Part shown: one piece after another, positions 8,564 through 17,380 of the stretch
How the letters are laid out: every line of letters begins with the position of its first letter
How positions within the stretch are numbered: the first letter of the stretch is position 1
NCBI RefSeq assembly: GCF_014635565.1
Contig: NZ_BMDB01000001.1
Location: forward strand, 907,533-971,532
Direction: 5' to 3'
DNA: 64,000 nt
Source: Phocicoccus schoeneichii
GTDB taxonomy: Bacteria; Bacillota; Bacilli; Staphylococcales; Salinicoccaceae
Notes under the pieces: model-generated
The model's database searches: none
What the model was told of the DNA's origin: nothing
Seen by the model: the letters and a program-made list of their open reading frames with translations, nothing else
Made by a program: the position numbers and the translations under genes

Positions 8564-9822
8564 GATTCCGCCACGAATTCTCTAGCGCCTGAGGTGACGT
8601 CTGTCATCATGACCTTAACTTTATCTCCAGTCTTGAATCCACGTGTGCCACCTGGCAAGATCACGACTCCATTACTTTCGGCAATCGAAGTCACTGCGTT
8701 TGATTTGTTGAATCCAGCAGGTTTCGCTTCAATTTCACCATCTACAAAATTGAGTTCTGCACGTAAGAATCTTGTGAATGGATTTGGTTTTGTGAAGTCA
8801 CCTGCAAGAGTTGCGTTAATCACTGGCGCAAATGGTCGCTTGCTGCCAGTCATCAGATTCATGACGGGTCTCACAAATAACTCAAATCCTGAATAACATG
8901 CGCTTGGATTTCCACTTAGTCCAAATAAATATTTGTCTCCAAATTTCGCCACTGTCGTCACACTACCGGGACGCATCGCCACTTTGTTGAACAAGACTTC
9001 TGCACCTAATTTTTTGTAAACGTCAGGTAATAAGTCATAGTCGCCGACTGACACACCACCCGTTGTTATCACTGCATCTGACTCTTCCAAAATCTCTATA
9101 ATTTTTTTATAGAGTGATTCAAATTCATCTTTTTCGAGCTTATATTTTTTATATTCTACACCCGCACGTTCGAGTTGTGCTGCTACCATTGGTGTGTTTG
9201 AATTTCTGATTTTTCCACGTTCTAATTCATCTTCTACTTCTAGAAGTTCACTGCCAGTCGATAAAATTCCAACGACCGGTCTCTTGAACACATCCACTTT
9301 ACTGATACCAAACGTCGCAAGTGTCGCCACTGTCCCAGGGTTCACGAGACTTCCTGCCGTTAGAATAACGTCTCCTTCTTTACACTCTTCACCTTGGAGT
9401 GCGATGTTTTCATCTGGCTTAAATTCACGACGAATTGTAAACCCATTATCCGTTTCTTTTGTCTGTTCAAACATGACTACAGTGTCTGCAGATTCAGGAA
9501 TTTCCGCACCTGTCATGATTCGGAATGCTTCAAATGGTTTCAACTTATAGTCACTTGAACGCCCAGCTGGCACCTCTTCTACAACTGTGAACGCGACTCT
9601 ATTCTCACCACTTGCTTCTTTAGAATCTTCACTCCGGATCGCAAAACCATCCATTGCAGACTTTGTAAAAATTGGGACGTCCATCGTTGCAACAAGGTCA
9701 CTTGCAATAAAACGTCCGTGACTGTCACTTAAAGCCACCGTTTCTTTATCTAACACACTTACGTTTTTCGTAACACGATCTACCGCTTCATGAATATGAA
9801 TTGGTGTTCTACCTAGCGACAT
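8560..9822 (-). CDS. moeA: Molybdopterin molybdenumtransferase MoeA
   Basis: 420 residues. MoeA motifs are present: FTKSAMDGFAIRS near residue 55, GILSTGSELLE in the middle, TTGGVSVGDYD and LFGLSGNPSACY. MoeA inserts molybdate into adenylylated molybdopterin. ATG 9822 is preferred over ATG 9828, because AGGAG is only 1 nt from the first but 7 nt from the second. It is the first gene of the minus-strand moa operon and is divergent from moaC, with a 59-bp gap that holds a strong palindrome. Confidence 0.95.
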   Translation of the reverse strand: MSLGRTPIHIHEAVDRVTKNVSVLDKETVALSDSHGRFIASDLVATMDVPIFTKSAMDGFAIRSEDSKEASGENRVAFTVVEEVPAGRSSDYKLKPFEAFRIMTGAEIPESADTVVMFEQTKETDNGFTIRREFKPDENIALQGEECKEGDVILTAGSLVNPGTVATLATFGISKVDVFKRPVVGILSTGSELLEVEDELERGKIRNSNTPMVAAQLERAGVEYKKYKLEKDEFESLYKKIIEILEESDAVITTGGVSVGDYDLLPDVYKKLGAEVLFNKVAMRPGSVTTVAKFGDKYLFGLSGNPSACYSGFELFVRPVMNLMTGSKRPFAPVINATLAGDFTKPNPFTRFLRAELNFVDGEIEAKPAGFNKSNAVTSIAESNGVVILPGGTRGFKTGDKVKVMMTDVTSGAREFVAES

Positions 9823-9845
9823 ACTCATTCTCCTTTTTGGTATAC

Positions 9846-9864
9846 TATACTTATATTAAGTATA
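9846..9864. promoter_or_regulatory. Palindrome between moeA and moaC, candidate operator
   Basis: TATACTTA (9846-9853) and TAAGTATA (9857-9864) form a perfect 8-bp inverted repeat with a 3-bp centre. It sits in the short divergent region and includes TATACT and TATAGT hexamers that could be the -10 boxes of both promoters. A regulator bound here could control both arms of the cofactor cluster. No regulator gene is adjacent. Confidence 0.45.
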
Positions 9865-9881
9865 CTAAATGAGGTTAAGAT

Positions 9882-10358
9882 ATGTCTAAATTCACTCACT
9901 TTAATGAAGAAGGCCGTGCGCGCATGGTCGATGTGTCAGATAAAAACATCACAAAACGCGTTGCGACTGCGACGAGCCAGATTGTCGTGTCGAAAGAAAT
10001 CTATGAAGGTATTTCAGATAAAAAGATGAAAAAAGGCGATGTGTTGCAGGTTGCGCAGATTGCTGGGATTATGGCTGCGAAAAATACACACCAGATCATT
10101 CCGATGTGTCACCCGCTAGCATTAAATGGCGTGGACATCTCGTTTGAGTGGGACACCGAAACAGAATATGTGTTAAATATAGAAGCGACAGTGAAAGTCA
10201 CTGGGAAGACAGGTGTCGAGATGGAAGCACTGACAGCAGCAAGTGCCGCAGCATTAACCGTTTACGACATGTGTAAAGCAGTCGATAAAGGCATGATCAT
10301 CAAAGAGACGAAGCTCGTTATGAAATCTGGTGGGAAATCAGGGAATTATTACGTGTAA
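9882..10358 (+). CDS. moaC: Cyclic pyranopterin monophosphate synthase MoaC
   Basis: 158 residues. Family motifs are MVDVSDK near residue 15, IPMCHPL near 78 and [11 protein letters not shown] near 112, followed by VYDMCKA. It converts the MoaA product to cyclic pyranopterin monophosphate. GAGGT precedes the ATG. It is the only plus-strand gene of the cluster, divergent from moeA and convergent with moaB, and shares a bidirectional terminator with moaB. Confidence 0.96.
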   Translation: MSKFTHFNEEGRARMVDVSDKNITKRVATATSQIVVSKEIYEGISDKKMKKGDVLQVAQIAGIMAAKNTHQIIPMCHPLALNGVDISFEWDTETEYVLNIEATVKVTGKTGVEMEALTAASAAALTVYDMCKAVDKGMIIKETKLVMKSGGKSGNYYV

Positions 10359-10383
10359 TTTCTTGGCATTCTCTTTATTCATT

Positions 10384-10427
10384 AATGATTAACGGACTCA
10401 TCATTTGTTGCTCGCCCGTTAATCATT
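10384..10427. repeat. 12-bp inverted repeat after moaC
   Basis: AATGATTAACGG (10384-10395) and CCGTTAATCATT (10416-10427) are perfect inverted copies with a 20-nt loop. No T run follows directly, so it is not a classic terminator. It lies just before the real terminator at 10436. It could protect the 3' end of the moaC mRNA or be a protein site. Confidence 0.5.
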
Positions 10428-10435
10428 GTCTACAA

Positions 10436-10467
10436 AAAGACGAGCAGCCACCCAGCTGCTCGTCTTT
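10436..10467. terminator. Bidirectional terminator between moaC and moaB
   Basis: AAAGACGAGCAGC (10436-10448) and GCTGCTCGTCTTT (10455-10467) form a perfect 13-bp stem with a 6-nt loop. A-rich and T-rich flanks lie on both sides, so it serves the convergent genes. Confidence 0.9.
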
Positions 10468-10470
10468 ATT

Positions 10471-10980
10471 CTATGCATCTTTATTCAATTCATAAACTAA
10501 ATGGTTCAGTTCTTTTAGAATCAGCTTTTCCATTCCAAGCTTGATTGCGCCAGTCGATCCCGGCAATGAGACAATTAATTTATTGTGGTGCGTACCCATG
10601 ACTGCTCTCGAGAGCAAACTTCTTGAGCCGATGTCTTCAGTGTATGACAGCATTCTAAACAACTCTCCAAACCCTTCCACTTCTTTATGGAAGAAATACT
10701 TCACCGCTTCAATCGTCACGTCTCTTTCTGCAATCCCAGTTCCACCTGTCGTAATCACCACATCCACGTCATCCAACATCGTCGTAATCACACCACGAAT
10801 TTCAGATACACTATCTTTCACGATGTGTCTGTGTTTATCTTGTACAACGACGTTTAAGTCACCGTTCGTAAGGTAGTCGTAAATTAAGTTACCCCCCTTA
10901 TCCGTCTCTTTCGTGCGCGTGTCACTCACCGTGATAATTCCAACTGTGATATCACGATCCATTTTTTCTACAATACTCAT
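10471..10980 (-). CDS. moaB: Molybdopterin adenylyltransferase-type protein MoaB
   Basis: 169 residues. It has the MoaB/Mog fold, with GIITVSDTR near the N terminus, TTGGTGIAERDVT in the middle and SLPGSTGAIKLG near the end. It adenylylates molybdopterin before metal insertion by MoeA. It lies 9 nt downstream of moeB, so the two form one operon, and it ends at the shared terminator. Confidence 0.93.
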   Translation of the reverse strand: MSIVEKMDRDITVGIITVSDTRTKETDKGGNLIYDYLTNGDLNVVVQDKHRHIVKDSVSEIRGVITTMLDDVDVVITTGGTGIAERDVTIEAVKYFFHKEVEGFGELFRMLSYTEDIGSRSLLSRAVMGTHHNKLIVSLPGSTGAIKLGMEKLILKELNHLVYELNKDA

Positions 10981-10989
10981 AATATCCTC

Positions 10990-11982
10990 CTATCCAAGCA
11001 ACTGACTTATAATCGAACGTGCTTTTTTCGCGTTTTCTACGCCGTGCATCAGCATTCTACCATTTTCAAACACAACAATACGGTAGTTCTCAAAATAAAA
11101 CTCTATAAAATACGGCGTCTCTCGGTAGTCATCTCCACGTGTCTCCATCGCATATTTTACACGTTTTTTCGTGATTGTCTCGTCACTGATCTGCACCGTA
11201 TCTCGCCCGCATAATCTCATGAGTGTCGTGTGTGCATCATACGTTGGAAATTCCTTTTTCTGACACGTCGGACACTCTTTATTCACGATATTTTTAAAGT
11301 TAATTCTATTCTGTTCAAGGTCCCAAACATTTCCAAATATTAAAACAGGATCTAGCGACGTGTCTGTCATGACCTTCATGGCCTGCGCCACCTGAGTCGA
11401 CACCGCCATATGCACAGCTGGTGCAATTACGCCTGCCGTATCGCAAGTCATTGTCGTTGAGGGCAACACTGGCGTTAGACATCGGTAGCACGGTGTCTTA
11501 CTAGGAATGAACGTCGCAGACGTATACGATGCTTCAACAACTGCTGCATGACAAAACGGAATGTCATGTTTAAACGCAACATCATTGATGACAAGTCGCG
11601 TCTCAAAGTTATCCGTGCCATCCATGATGATGTCAACGTCTTTCACGAGCGCATCTAAAAACTGCGCGTCCGCATGCGCGATATGTATGTCGATTTCAAG
11701 ATCACTGCGAATCTTAGTCAAGTGTGCTTTCGCCGCCACGACTTTCGGGGTTTTATCTACAGCATCTTGCTCGTTATATAAGGATTGACGCTGCAAGTTT
11801 GAAGCTTCCACGTAATCTCGGTCAATCAAAATTAACTTCTTCACACCCGCACGTGCAAGCATTTCGCTCGACACTGATCCGAGCGCACCAACACCCACAA
11901 TCATGACCGTCTGATCTTTTATTTTTTCTTGGCCACTTTCACCAATTGATTTAAACAAAATTTGTCTACTATATCTATCCAT
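10990..11982 (-). CDS. moeB: ThiF/MoeB-family adenylyltransferase
   Basis: 330 residues from ATG 11982 (MDRYSRQ), with GGTGA 5 nt upstream. The longer frame to 12024 begins with a GTG that has no ribosome site. The ATP-binding motif is GVGALGS (about residue 30). DGTDNFETR and the zinc pairs CYRC and CPTC identify an E1-like enzyme that activates MoaD. No rhodanese domain is attached. ThiF in thiamine synthesis is closely related, but the location in the moa cluster favours MoeB. Confidence 0.88.
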   Translation of the reverse strand: MDRYSRQILFKSIGESGQEKIKDQTVMIVGVGALGSVSSEMLARAGVKKLILIDRDYVEASNLQRQSLYNEQDAVDKTPKVVAAKAHLTKIRSDLEIDIHIAHADAQFLDALVKDVDIIMDGTDNFETRLVINDVAFKHDIPFCHAAVVEASYTSATFIPSKTPCYRCLTPVLPSTTMTCDTAGVIAPAVHMAVSTQVAQAMKVMTDTSLDPVLIFGNVWDLEQNRINFKNIVNKECPTCQKKEFPTYDAHTTLMRLCGRDTVQISDETITKKRVKYAMETRGDDYRETPYFIEFYFENYRIVVFENGRMLMHGVENAKKARSIISQLLG

Positions 11983-12112
11983 AACATTCACCATACACTT
12001 ATTTATATCCTTAGAATAGCACACCCGATGTTAAGTTTATGTAAATATTGATAATTTTAAATTCCGGTGTGTTAAAATCAAGTTAAATAATACCCTCGGG
12101 AGGCTTATATCA

Positions 12113-12814
12113 ATGAAAAAGATCCTCGTTGTCGACGACGAACAATCTATTCTTACTCTACTCAAATTCAACCTTGAACAGAATGGATTCCAAGTGTACA
12201 CAGCAGATAATGGTGTGGATGCGTTAGACATCGCGCGTACACTCAAACCAGAAGCAATTGTACTCGACCTCATGTTGCCACTAAAGGACGGTATTGAAGT
12301 TGCGAAAAAGCTACGACAAGATAAAATAAATACTCCCATTTTAATGCTTACGGCTAAAGATGACGAGCTCGATAAAATTATTGGTCTCGAGATTGGTGCC
12401 GATGATTATATGACAAAACCATTCAGTCCACGTGAAGTGGTTGCTAGAATCAAAGCGATTTTGCGCCGTGTTGAGTTAGAATCTAATTCAAAAACAGAAA
12501 CTACAGACGTTATTAAAGTTGGAGACATTGAAATTCATACACTCACATATTCTGTGTACTTACATGGTAAAAAGTTAGACTTAACACCACGTGAGTACGA
12601 GCTTTTAATCTATTTAACAAATCATTTAGGACATGTATTATCACGTGACCAACTATTAAACGGTGTGTGGAATTTTGACTTTGACGGTGATACACGAATT
12701 GTTGATGTGCATATCAGTAAACTCAGAGAGAAAATTGAACAAGATTCACGTCGTCCAAAGTACATTCAAACAGTGCGTGGCTTTGGATATAAATTGGAAG
12801 TGCCGGATAAGTGA
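12113..12814 (+). CDS. phoP: Response regulator PhoP
   Basis: 233 residues. The receiver domain has acidic residues DDE at 8-10, phospho-acceptor D52 (IVLDLMLP) and the lysine in MTKPF. It is followed by an OmpR-type winged helix (about 130-228) ending in VRGFGYKLE. The sequence resembles PhoP of the phosphate two-component system more than WalR. GGGAGG lies 9 nt upstream of the ATG. It is translationally coupled to the kinase by a 4-nt overlap. Confidence 0.85.
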   Translation: MKKILVVDDEQSILTLLKFNLEQNGFQVYTADNGVDALDIARTLKPEAIVLDLMLPLKDGIEVAKKLRQDKINTPILMLTAKDDELDKIIGLEIGADDYMTKPFSPREVVARIKAILRRVELESNSKTETTDVIKVGDIEIHTLTYSVYLHGKKLDLTPREYELLIYLTNHLGHVLSRDQLLNGVWNFDFDGDTRIVDVHISKLREKIEQDSRRPKYIQTVRGFGYKLEVPDK

Positions 12815-14580
12815 AAAAACTCTGGCTTAGAATAACGCTTGGCTTCTTTGTGATTTCTATTATTGGACTAGGAATCATCTGGTTCTTCATGTCCTCTATT
12901 AACAGAACTTCATACGAAGAAATGATTGAAACCCATCTGAGTGAAAATGGATCCGTTATATCTAGTTCTATAGAAGCAAGTGGGATGGACATTCAAAATG
13001 ATAATATCGTTGAATGGTTTAATAAGCTCGACCTCCCTAAAGATGTACGCTTCACTTTGATCGATTCAGATGGTGAAGTTATCTTCGACAATGACAATCA
13101 CACAAGTCTCATGGAAAATCACTTAAAACGTCCGGAAGTTGAAGCAGCTAAAAAGTCGAATGATACGAGTCAATCGTTTATTCGTTATAGTAAAACTGAA
13201 GAAATCGATATGATGTACGTCGCAAAACCGATCCATGCAGAAGGTGAAATTGTCGGTTACATACGTACGGCAACGCCGTTATACACAATAGATAATGCTG
13301 TGAAACAAATGTGGTGGACACTTTTTGTAGTATTCTTATTTATTTTTGTCGCATCATTAATTTCTGCAGCCCTACTCGCATATAGTGTCACGAAACCAAT
13401 TAATAAAATTATGGAAGTGACAAACCGATTAAAACATCAAGACTACAGTGCTAGAATCAATGAAAAATTCACAGGAGAACTCTATGATCTCGCTGGGTCA
13501 ATCAACGTTCTTGCGAGTAGTTTACAGAAACACGTGACTGAAATTGAGGACCAAACAAGCCAGCTCGACAGTATTTTATCTAACTTAGTTACAGGTGTGA
13601 TTTTAATTAACCATGATGGCAATGTTGAAATGGTGAATAAAGCGGCAACTGAACTTCTTGGAAAAAGTAGCGATATACTCGTGAACAATCATTATCGCGC
13701 GAATTTAATGCATTTAAATATCGACCGTATGATTCGACAAGTTGTGGAAGAAGATGAACCTCGCTCTCGCGAAGTGTCTCTATACACGCCAAACGAAGTG
13801 ATCTTAGAAGTAAACGTGGCACCGTATTACGGACAAAGTTGGGAAAAACGTGGCGTAATTATTGCGCTCCACAATATCACAAAGCTTAAGCATTTAGAAG
13901 GTGTCCGGCGAGATTTTGTCGCGAATGTTTCCCATGAACTGAAAACGCCTGTGACTAGCGTGCGTGGATTCGCAGAAACAATTCTTCAAAATGAGATGCC
14001 AAAAGAAACAGAACGTGAATTCATACAAATTATTTACGATGAGAGTGACCGTCTAAACACAATCATCAGTGACCTCTTGAATTTATCTAAAATCGAGAAA
14101 AATGATTTGCAGTTAAACATTGAAAAAATCGATCTTGTCAAACTCATTCACAAGACAGCAAAACCGTTACTGAAAGCATTTAGCGACAAAAAACTTACAC
14201 TTAACTTGCCAAATAAAGGACGTTCGATTGAACTATTTGCTGATAAAGACAGAATCGCACAAATTTTAGTGAATTTACTGTCAAACGCTGTGAACTATAC
14301 GCCAGAAGGCGGCATGGTTTCTGTGAAAGTCCGTGAGAAGAAAAATCGCATTGTATTTAGCGTGAAAGATACAGGGATTGGTATTCCACAATCTAGTATC
14401 GATCGATTATTTGAACGATTTTACCGTGTAGATACTGCGCGCGCTAGAAACGAAGGCGGTACGGGCCTTGGTCTTGCGATCGTCAAACACTTAGTCGACC
14501 TTCACGGCGGTACCATTACTGTCGATTCAGTCGAGAACGAGTACACAGAATTTACTGTAGATCTTCCTGCAGAACGATAA
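12811..14580 (+). CDS. phoR: Sensor histidine kinase PhoR
   Basis: 589 residues from a GTG that overlaps the phoP stop. The order is a membrane helix (about 7-28), an extracellular sensor domain (30-165), a second membrane helix (168-192), HAMP (about 193-245), PAS (about 250-355), a HisKA domain with H-box FVANVSHELKTP (His about 375), and HATPase motifs NLLSNAVNYTP, DTGIGIP and GTGLGLAIVKH. This is the PhoR layout of Bacilli. It presumably controls phosphate acquisition genes outside the window. Confidence 0.87.
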   Translation: MKKLWLRITLGFFVISIIGLGIIWFFMSSINRTSYEEMIETHLSENGSVISSSIEASGMDIQNDNIVEWFNKLDLPKDVRFTLIDSDGEVIFDNDNHTSLMENHLKRPEVEAAKKSNDTSQSFIRYSKTEEIDMMYVAKPIHAEGEIVGYIRTATPLYTIDNAVKQMWWTLFVVFLFIFVASLISAALLAYSVTKPINKIMEVTNRLKHQDYSARINEKFTGELYDLAGSINVLASSLQKHVTEIEDQTSQLDSILSNLVTGVILINHDGNVEMVNKAATELLGKSSDILVNNHYRANLMHLNIDRMIRQVVEEDEPRSREVSLYTPNEVILEVNVAPYYGQSWEKRGVIIALHNITKLKHLEGVRRDFVANVSHELKTPVTSVRGFAETILQNEMPKETEREFIQIIYDESDRLNTIISDLLNLSKIEKNDLQLNIEKIDLVKLIHKTAKPLLKAFSDKKLTLNLPNKGRSIELFADKDRIAQILVNLLSNAVNYTPEGGMVSVKVREKKNRIVFSVKDTGIGIPQSSIDRLFERFYRVDTARARNEGGTGLGLAIVKHLVDLHGGTITVDSVENEYTEFTVDLPAER

Positions 14581-14620
14581 AAAAACGTGTTCCCTAAAAT
14601 TCTATAGGAAACACGTTTTT
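14581..14620. terminator. Terminator after phoR, bidirectional
   Basis: AAAAACGTGTTCCCTA pairs with TAGGAAACACGTTTTT with one mismatch. T runs on both sides allow use by phoR and by the convergent gene ending at 14625. Confidence 0.85.
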
Positions 14621-14624
14621 ATAT

Positions 14625-15269
14625 TTAATCTTTATACGTCTCATCTTCTAGAAGAAGCATGTCTAAAATTGTATCTTCAATCGCATTCATACGCCCATAC
14701 AGAAACTGTGTTTCTGCTTCACCATCACTTGGCACAAAATGATTTGTTTTTTCACGTAACTTGCGTAATAACTCTAAAATGCTACGCTTCAATTCATCGC
14801 GTTTAGTTAGATTTCCGGTGATTGTGTTTTTATCTTGTCCGTCAATGACTGCTTTTACTAATGGATGTAGTGTCTCTTTTGCATAATCGATATACCCTGT
14901 CACTTGTTCAACGAGCGACTCGAATGTTTCAATTATCTCGCTACCTGCCACGTCTTTGTTGCTGATAAACCTTTCTACATATAGTCGAAGCACAGGCATC
15001 TCATCGATGATATCTTCGAAATACGTTTCATTTATTATATCGAGCAACTCGCTACCATTCTTTTCTCCGAGGTCACGGCGCAACTCTACGTCTATCAGTT
15101 CATTTGTTTCTTTTACGAATCCTTCAACGTCGAGTGTGTTGTTTTCTGCAACATCTCCGACAGTTAACTCATCATTTGTTAAATAATCAAATGTATACGG
15201 CTTAAAAATTTTCAATAAATCGGGATATTCTACTAAAACTTCTGTTAGTTTCGTGTTTTTATCTACCAT
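14625..15269 (-). CDS. ScdA/RIC-like protein that lacks the usual metal ligands (uncertain)
   Basis: 214 residues from ATG 15269, where GGAGGAGG lies 8 nt upstream. The longer frame to 15326 includes that site. The N-terminal 70 residues (KLTEVLVEYPDLLKIFKPYTFDY) resemble the DUF542/ScdA_N segment of iron-sulfur repair proteins. The paired cysteines of that segment are absent. The helical remainder resembles the hemerythrin-like half, but the expected histidines (of the type HEHVHLE) are replaced, for example by MNAIEDTILDM. If the similarity is real, this is a degenerate or repurposed paralogue. It stands alone between terminators. The relationship is from reading, not from a search. Confidence 0.45.
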   Translation of the reverse strand: MVDKNTKLTEVLVEYPDLLKIFKPYTFDYLTNDELTVGDVAENNTLDVEGFVKETNELIDVELRRDLGEKNGSELLDIINETYFEDIIDEMPVLRLYVERFISNKDVAGSEIIETFESLVEQVTGYIDYAKETLHPLVKAVIDGQDKNTITGNLTKRDELKRSILELLRKLREKTNHFVPSDGEAETQFLYGRMNAIEDTILDMLLLEDETYKD

Positions 15270-15409
15270 AACTATAGCCTCCTCCAACTCGTTATACTTT
15301 ATTTTTCCTATTTTCATGATTTTCAAACCTATTTTACTGCTCGTTTAATGCAAGTCACATAGGGGTACGATATAATAAGGATAACTTCTGATAAGCGGAG
15401 GACGAGTTT

Positions 15410-16195
15410 ATGAACAAAAAATTGAGAATGATTGCTTCAGTAGCGCCACTTATTTTAGTGCCGCTCATCAAGGAGCGTAGCAAGATAAAAGACCACCCGG
15501 ATGTCGTAAAGCTAAACGATAATTCGAAATTATTGTACGGCAAAGCTAAAGGTTCAGTCGGTGCAGCTACGACAAAAGTGAAACATGCGGGTAGTGTTGT
15601 TGCTGATAAAACGAAGGATTCTGCTGAGTTTATCAGTGGAAAATATACGGATAACCGCAAGAAGCATCAGTATAAAAAAGAGTTCTCAGACTATGAGAAA
15701 AAACTGAAAAAAGAAGAAAAATTGCTTAAAAAATACGAGGCTGATGTTGAAAAAGCACGTGATAAGCGATTAAAATCTAAAATTAAAGAGTTGGATACAG
15801 ATTTACCAACGAGTGAGGAGAAACAAAACAAAATGGGTGTACAAGACAAAAACAAAAAGTTAGATATTGATAGACCAACAACAACAAATGTCCAAGAATT
15901 AAATGAAGAAAAAGTGATAGGTACTGAATATAAAGATGACTACTCACATGGAGAGTTATTCTTAAAACATAAAACGAAATTAGATCCTAAAAGTGCAGTA
16001 CTTTGGAAAGAAAAGCGTGAACGCCCTGGTTCTCGTGTCGCTGAGGTGGATGACTCATTATTCTTAAAGCATCGCTTAAGAAATGATGCACACTTTGAAT
16101 CAAATGGTCGTACAACAGGAACAGGTACAAATTACGTAAAGTCAGATGCACATCTTGCGTTTGATGACTACAAATCAAGCTTCACGAAAAAATAG
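15410..16195 (+). CDS. Uncharacterised 261-aa charged protein with one hydrophobic N-terminal segment
   Basis: Family not recognised. A short hydrophobic stretch (residues 7-20, MIASVAPLILVPLI) is followed by a region rich in G, A, K and T (45-75), then a Lys/Glu coiled coil (about 85-130). A polar tail contains the motif LFLKH twice (about residues 184 and 219). It may be membrane-anchored with a cytoplasmic coiled coil. GGAGG precedes the ATG and a TATAAT box is present at 15371-15376. The next gene follows after 19 nt, so the two probably form an operon. Confidence 0.7.
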   Translation: MNKKLRMIASVAPLILVPLIKERSKIKDHPDVVKLNDNSKLLYGKAKGSVGAATTKVKHAGSVVADKTKDSAEFISGKYTDNRKKHQYKKEFSDYEKKLKKEEKLLKKYEADVEKARDKRLKSKIKELDTDLPTSEEKQNKMGVQDKNKKLDIDRPTTTNVQELNEEKVIGTEYKDDYSHGELFLKHKTKLDPKSAVLWKEKRERPGSRVAEVDDSLFLKHRLRNDAHFESNGRTTGTGTNYVKSDAHLAFDDYKSSFTKK

Positions 16196-16214
16196 TTTAG
16201 AATAGGATACGTTT

Positions 16215-16814
16215 ATGAATATTAAGAGCATTTCAGTCTTTTGCGGAGCACGATCTGGTAATGATCGTATTTTTGAAGAATCTGCGTATAACTTAGGTAA
16301 AATCCTAGCAGAACAAGGCATTCGTCTCGTATATGGTGGCGGCGGTCTTGGTCTGATGGGCGCTGTAGCAACGGGTGCCTTAGATCACGGCGGTGAAGTC
16401 ACTGGAATTATTCCAGAGGTACTTGTCGACCGTGAGATGGCTCATACTGGCGTACAAGATATGCGCATTGTTAAAAACATGAGTATTCGTAAAGAGCAAT
16501 TAATTGATGAAGCAGATGCGATTGTGATTTTACCTGGTGGTGCGGGCACGATGGAAGAGTTCTTCCAAGTATTTGTTGCTGGCCAAATTGGTATTTATCA
16601 AAAACCAATTGCATTTGTGAATACTGCTGGATACTACGATTCTTTATTTGAATTATTTAATACTTTCATTCAACATGATTTTTTAGAAGAACGATTCTTA
16701 GAACTCATACGTAAAGTTAATCGTATTGAAGATGTTGTTGAAAAACTTGAACACTTTACTCCCGTTAAAGGACGTACAAGAGAAGATATAGAAAAAGGAC
16801 ATTCCCGTAATTAA
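16215..16814 (+). CDS. LOG-family protein (TIGR00730, cytokinin-riboside phosphoribohydrolase type)
   Basis: 199 residues. The Rossmann motifs VYGGGGLGLMG (about 38-48) and the catalytic signature PGGAGTMEE (about 113-121) define the LOG family. These enzymes release bases from nucleoside monophosphates. Older annotations call them lysine decarboxylases, which is not supported. The ribosome site is weak (AGGAT), suggesting coupling to the upstream 261-aa gene. A terminator follows at once. Confidence 0.88.
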   Translation: MNIKSISVFCGARSGNDRIFEESAYNLGKILAEQGIRLVYGGGGLGLMGAVATGALDHGGEVTGIIPEVLVDREMAHTGVQDMRIVKNMSIRKEQLIDEADAIVILPGGAGTMEEFFQVFVAGQIGIYQKPIAFVNTAGYYDSLFELFNTFIQHDFLEERFLELIRKVNRIEDVVEKLEHFTPVKGRTREDIEKGHSRN

Positions 16815-16830
16815 TTGGGATGTCCTTTTT
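16792..16830. terminator. Bidirectional terminator after the LOG gene
   Basis: AAAAAGGACATTCCC pairs with GGGATGTCCTTTTT around an 11-nt loop. It overlaps the ends of the LOG gene and of the convergent GNAT gene. Confidence 0.85.
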
Positions 16831-17380
16831 ATGTGTCTAGTTTGTATATGAAAAATGCTTGTTTGCTGTGCCCATCAACGTATTGTTGATGCTTAAATGT
16901 ATCAATTTTCTGCATTCCAAGCTTGTCTAATACGTTTAACCCTGGCATATTTCTGTTCGATACAAATGCATATACCGAATGGATGTCTGTTTTCTTCTCT
17001 GTAAACTTAACAACACCACGAAGTGCTTCGGTCGCAAACCCTTGATTCCAATGTTTTTTAATGAGCATAACATAGAGTTCGATACACGGAAACATGGTAT
17101 GCATATCGTGTGCGTGTTTTTTATCATCAAATTGTTTTACACGAATACCCGCGATACCAATAAACTCTTTCGTATCGCGTCTTTCGACTGCAAAGAGACC
17201 AAAACCTCGGTCGTTCACACTCGCACTAGATAGACGTGCAAACTCACGTGCTTCTTTAATTGTCATCTTCGTTGGCGTGAACTGGTTTACATCCCGGTCC
17301 TGAGTTGCTTTAATGAACGGGTTTACATCCTCCGGTTTCCAACTTCGTAAATTTAATCGTTTTGTTTTAATATATCTCAT
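16829..17380 (-). CDS. GNAT acetyltransferase, RimJ/RimL type
   Basis: 183 residues. TKRLNLRSWKPEDV at the N terminus, the central HWNQGFATEALRG (acetyl-CoA binding, Q/R-x-x-G/A type) and the late NMPGLNVLDKLGMQ are typical of RimJ/RimL-like N-acetyltransferases. The substrate is unknown. It overlaps the stop of the preceding 103-aa gene by 4 nt and is last in a three-gene operon. Confidence 0.85.
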   Translation of the reverse strand: MRYIKTKRLNLRSWKPEDVNPFIKATQDRDVNQFTPTKMTIKEAREFARLSSASVNDRGFGLFAVERRDTKEFIGIAGIRVKQFDDKKHAHDMHTMFPCIELYVMLIKKHWNQGFATEALRGVVKFTEKKTDIHSVYAFVSNRNMPGLNVLDKLGMQKIDTFKHQQYVDGHSKQAFFIYKLDT

